Source of the DNA: Chloroflexota bacterium
GTDB taxonomy: Bacteria > Chloroflexota > Dehalococcoidia > SM23-28-2 > RBG-16-64-32
Assembly (NCBI GenBank): GCA_005882715.1
Contig: VBEI01000026.1
Coordinates: forward strand, 1-5,090
Direction of reading: 5' to 3'
Length of the DNA stretch: 5,090 bases
Each line of letters begins with the position of its first letter. Positions within the stretch are counted from its first letter, which is position 1. Shown piece by piece: positions 4,350-5,090 of this stretch. The position numbers and the translations under genes were made by a program. The notes beneath the pieces are model-generated. The model was given only the letters and a program-made list of their open reading frames with translations, was not told the origin of the DNA and did not search any database.

Positions 4350-5090
4350 TCACAAGTCTTCCTTTTCCTGCATCCATTTCCGTCTTCCACCCTCCTCCGC
4401 GACAAGCCTGCCCAACCCTGGAAACGGCGCGTGCACTGAAATCAGCAGCGCCCGCTTCTCGACCGCCCAATCCATCATCCGCCGTTTCGTCGAGAGCGAC
4501 ACCAGCGGTAAGACATCGAACGCCGAAATCCAGGCGAGCCTCTCCAGCATCACCGGCAACTGCGACAGCTCTCCAACGCAAAGCCCATACCGCCCGCCCG
4601 ACTCCAACTCGATTACGCAATGGCCTTCTGTGTGGCCGGGCGCCGGGAGGAGTCGAACGCCCTTCGCGAGCTCAGCCTCGCCAGTGACGAGTTCCACCTC
4701 TCGCGCATCCTGAAGCGGCTCGAAATTCTCCAATAGGTACGTGCCGCGCGTGCGCTCGTTCGGGTGGCTCGCTGCCTCCCACTCTCCTTTTGCGATGAAG
4801 TAGCGGGCGCGCGGGAACGCAGGAACGGGTACGCCGTCCTCCATTACTGTATTCCCGCCGCCATGGTCGAAGTGCAGGTGCGTATTGACCACGATGTCGA
4901 TTTCGTCGGCTGACACTCCCTCCCTCCCCAGATTCTCGAGTAGTCTCCCGCTCTCCTCGATCACCATTGCTCCAGGCGCTCTCACAGACTTCGTCCCAAC
5001 CCCCGTGTCGACCAGAATCAACTTGCCCTCCGAGCGGATGAGCAGCGAGTTCAGCCCTACCGGGATCCGGTTCTTGTCGTCGAGGTCCGG
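4350..5090 (-). CDS. Metallo-beta-lactamase-fold hydrolase, 5' end outside window
   Basis: The reading frame is open to the right edge, giving 246 residues without the N-terminus. The visible start PDLDDKNRIPVGLNSLLIRS leads into LILVDTG, the usual first strand and turn of the fold, so an internal TTG at 5021 is not the true start. Metal-ligand motif HLHFDH is at visible residues 71-76 (H71, H73, D75, H76), the next histidine is H153 in PAPGHTEGH, and the last is H220 in LISVHAPFPG. The usual metal-bridging Asp (typically in a GD pair) appears to be replaced by Glu at E174 (CVGELSQLPV). The layout resembles the broad family that includes lactonases and related hydrolases; the substrate cannot be named from sequence. 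It is on the same strand as the gcv genes but separated by the tRNA-like cluster, so a shared transcript is doubtful. Confidence 0.9.
   Translation of the reverse strand, partial: PDLDDKNRIPVGLNSLLIRSEGKLILVDTGVGTKSVRAPGAMVIEESGRLLENLGREGVSADEIDIVVNTHLHFDHGGGNTVMEDGVPVPAFPRARYFIAKGEWEAASHPNERTRGTYLLENFEPLQDAREVELVTGEAELAKGVRLLPAPGHTEGHCVIELESGGRYGLCVGELSQLPVMLERLAWISAFDVLPLVSLSTKRRMMDWAVEKRALLISVHAPFPGLGRLVAEEGGRRKWMQEKEDL

Noticed and set aside
4350..5021. Internal TTG at 5021 as start of the MBL-fold gene
   Set aside because: The frame stays open to the window edge, and the upstream residues (VGLNSLLIRSEGK) are typical of the family's first strands, so the true start is outside.

Overview
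The window looks like chromosomal DNA of a GC-rich bacterium. Four genes on the minus strand form a glycine cleavage operon in the order gcvT, gcvH, gcvPA, gcvPB. The P-protein is split into two subunits, as in Thermus, Bacillus and many Chloroflexota. The wording of the GcvT and GcvPA N-termini, and a repeat core in gcvPB that I remember from several GC-rich lineages, make an uncultured Chloroflexota-like organism my best guess. This is an impression, not a placement.

Layout from right to left. A metallo-beta-lactamase-fold hydrolase on the minus strand (4350-5090) enters from the right edge and lacks its N-terminus. A 315-bp intergenic region (4035-4349) follows. It is unusually dense: a tRNA-like gene on the plus strand (4081-4154), two partial tRNA-like pieces on the minus strand (about 4198-4240 and 4295-4338), a strong hairpin with a T-rich tail (4242-4272), three sigma70-like promoter candidates and a 13-bp dyad (4036-4048) just ahead of gcvT. 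Then come gcvT (2916-4034), gcvH (2507-2896), gcvPA (1188-2510) and gcvPB (1-1191, cut by the left edge). Spacing is 19 bp between gcvT and gcvH, and 4-bp stop/start overlaps join gcvH to gcvPA (ATGA) and gcvPA to gcvPB (GTGA), so the four are almost certainly co-transcribed and translationally coupled.

Together the operon gives the P, H and T proteins. GcvPA/GcvPB decarboxylate glycine on PLP and pass the aminomethyl group to the lipoyl arm of GcvH; GcvT releases ammonia and makes 5,10-methylene-tetrahydrofolate. The L-protein (dihydrolipoyl dehydrogenase) and lipoylation enzymes are not in the window. No glycine riboswitch fits in the short leader.

The points most worth a second look are: (1) an in-frame Ser/Ala/Gly/Arg-rich insert in GcvPB that coincides with a hairpin-forming repeat-like element; (2) a tRNA-like gene with sound acceptor, D and T arms but a non-canonical anticodon loop; (3) two tRNA half-copies next to it that share its odd anticodon-arm sequence; and (4) a possible plus-strand small RNA whose 5' end is perfectly complementary over 12 nt to that anticodon arm.
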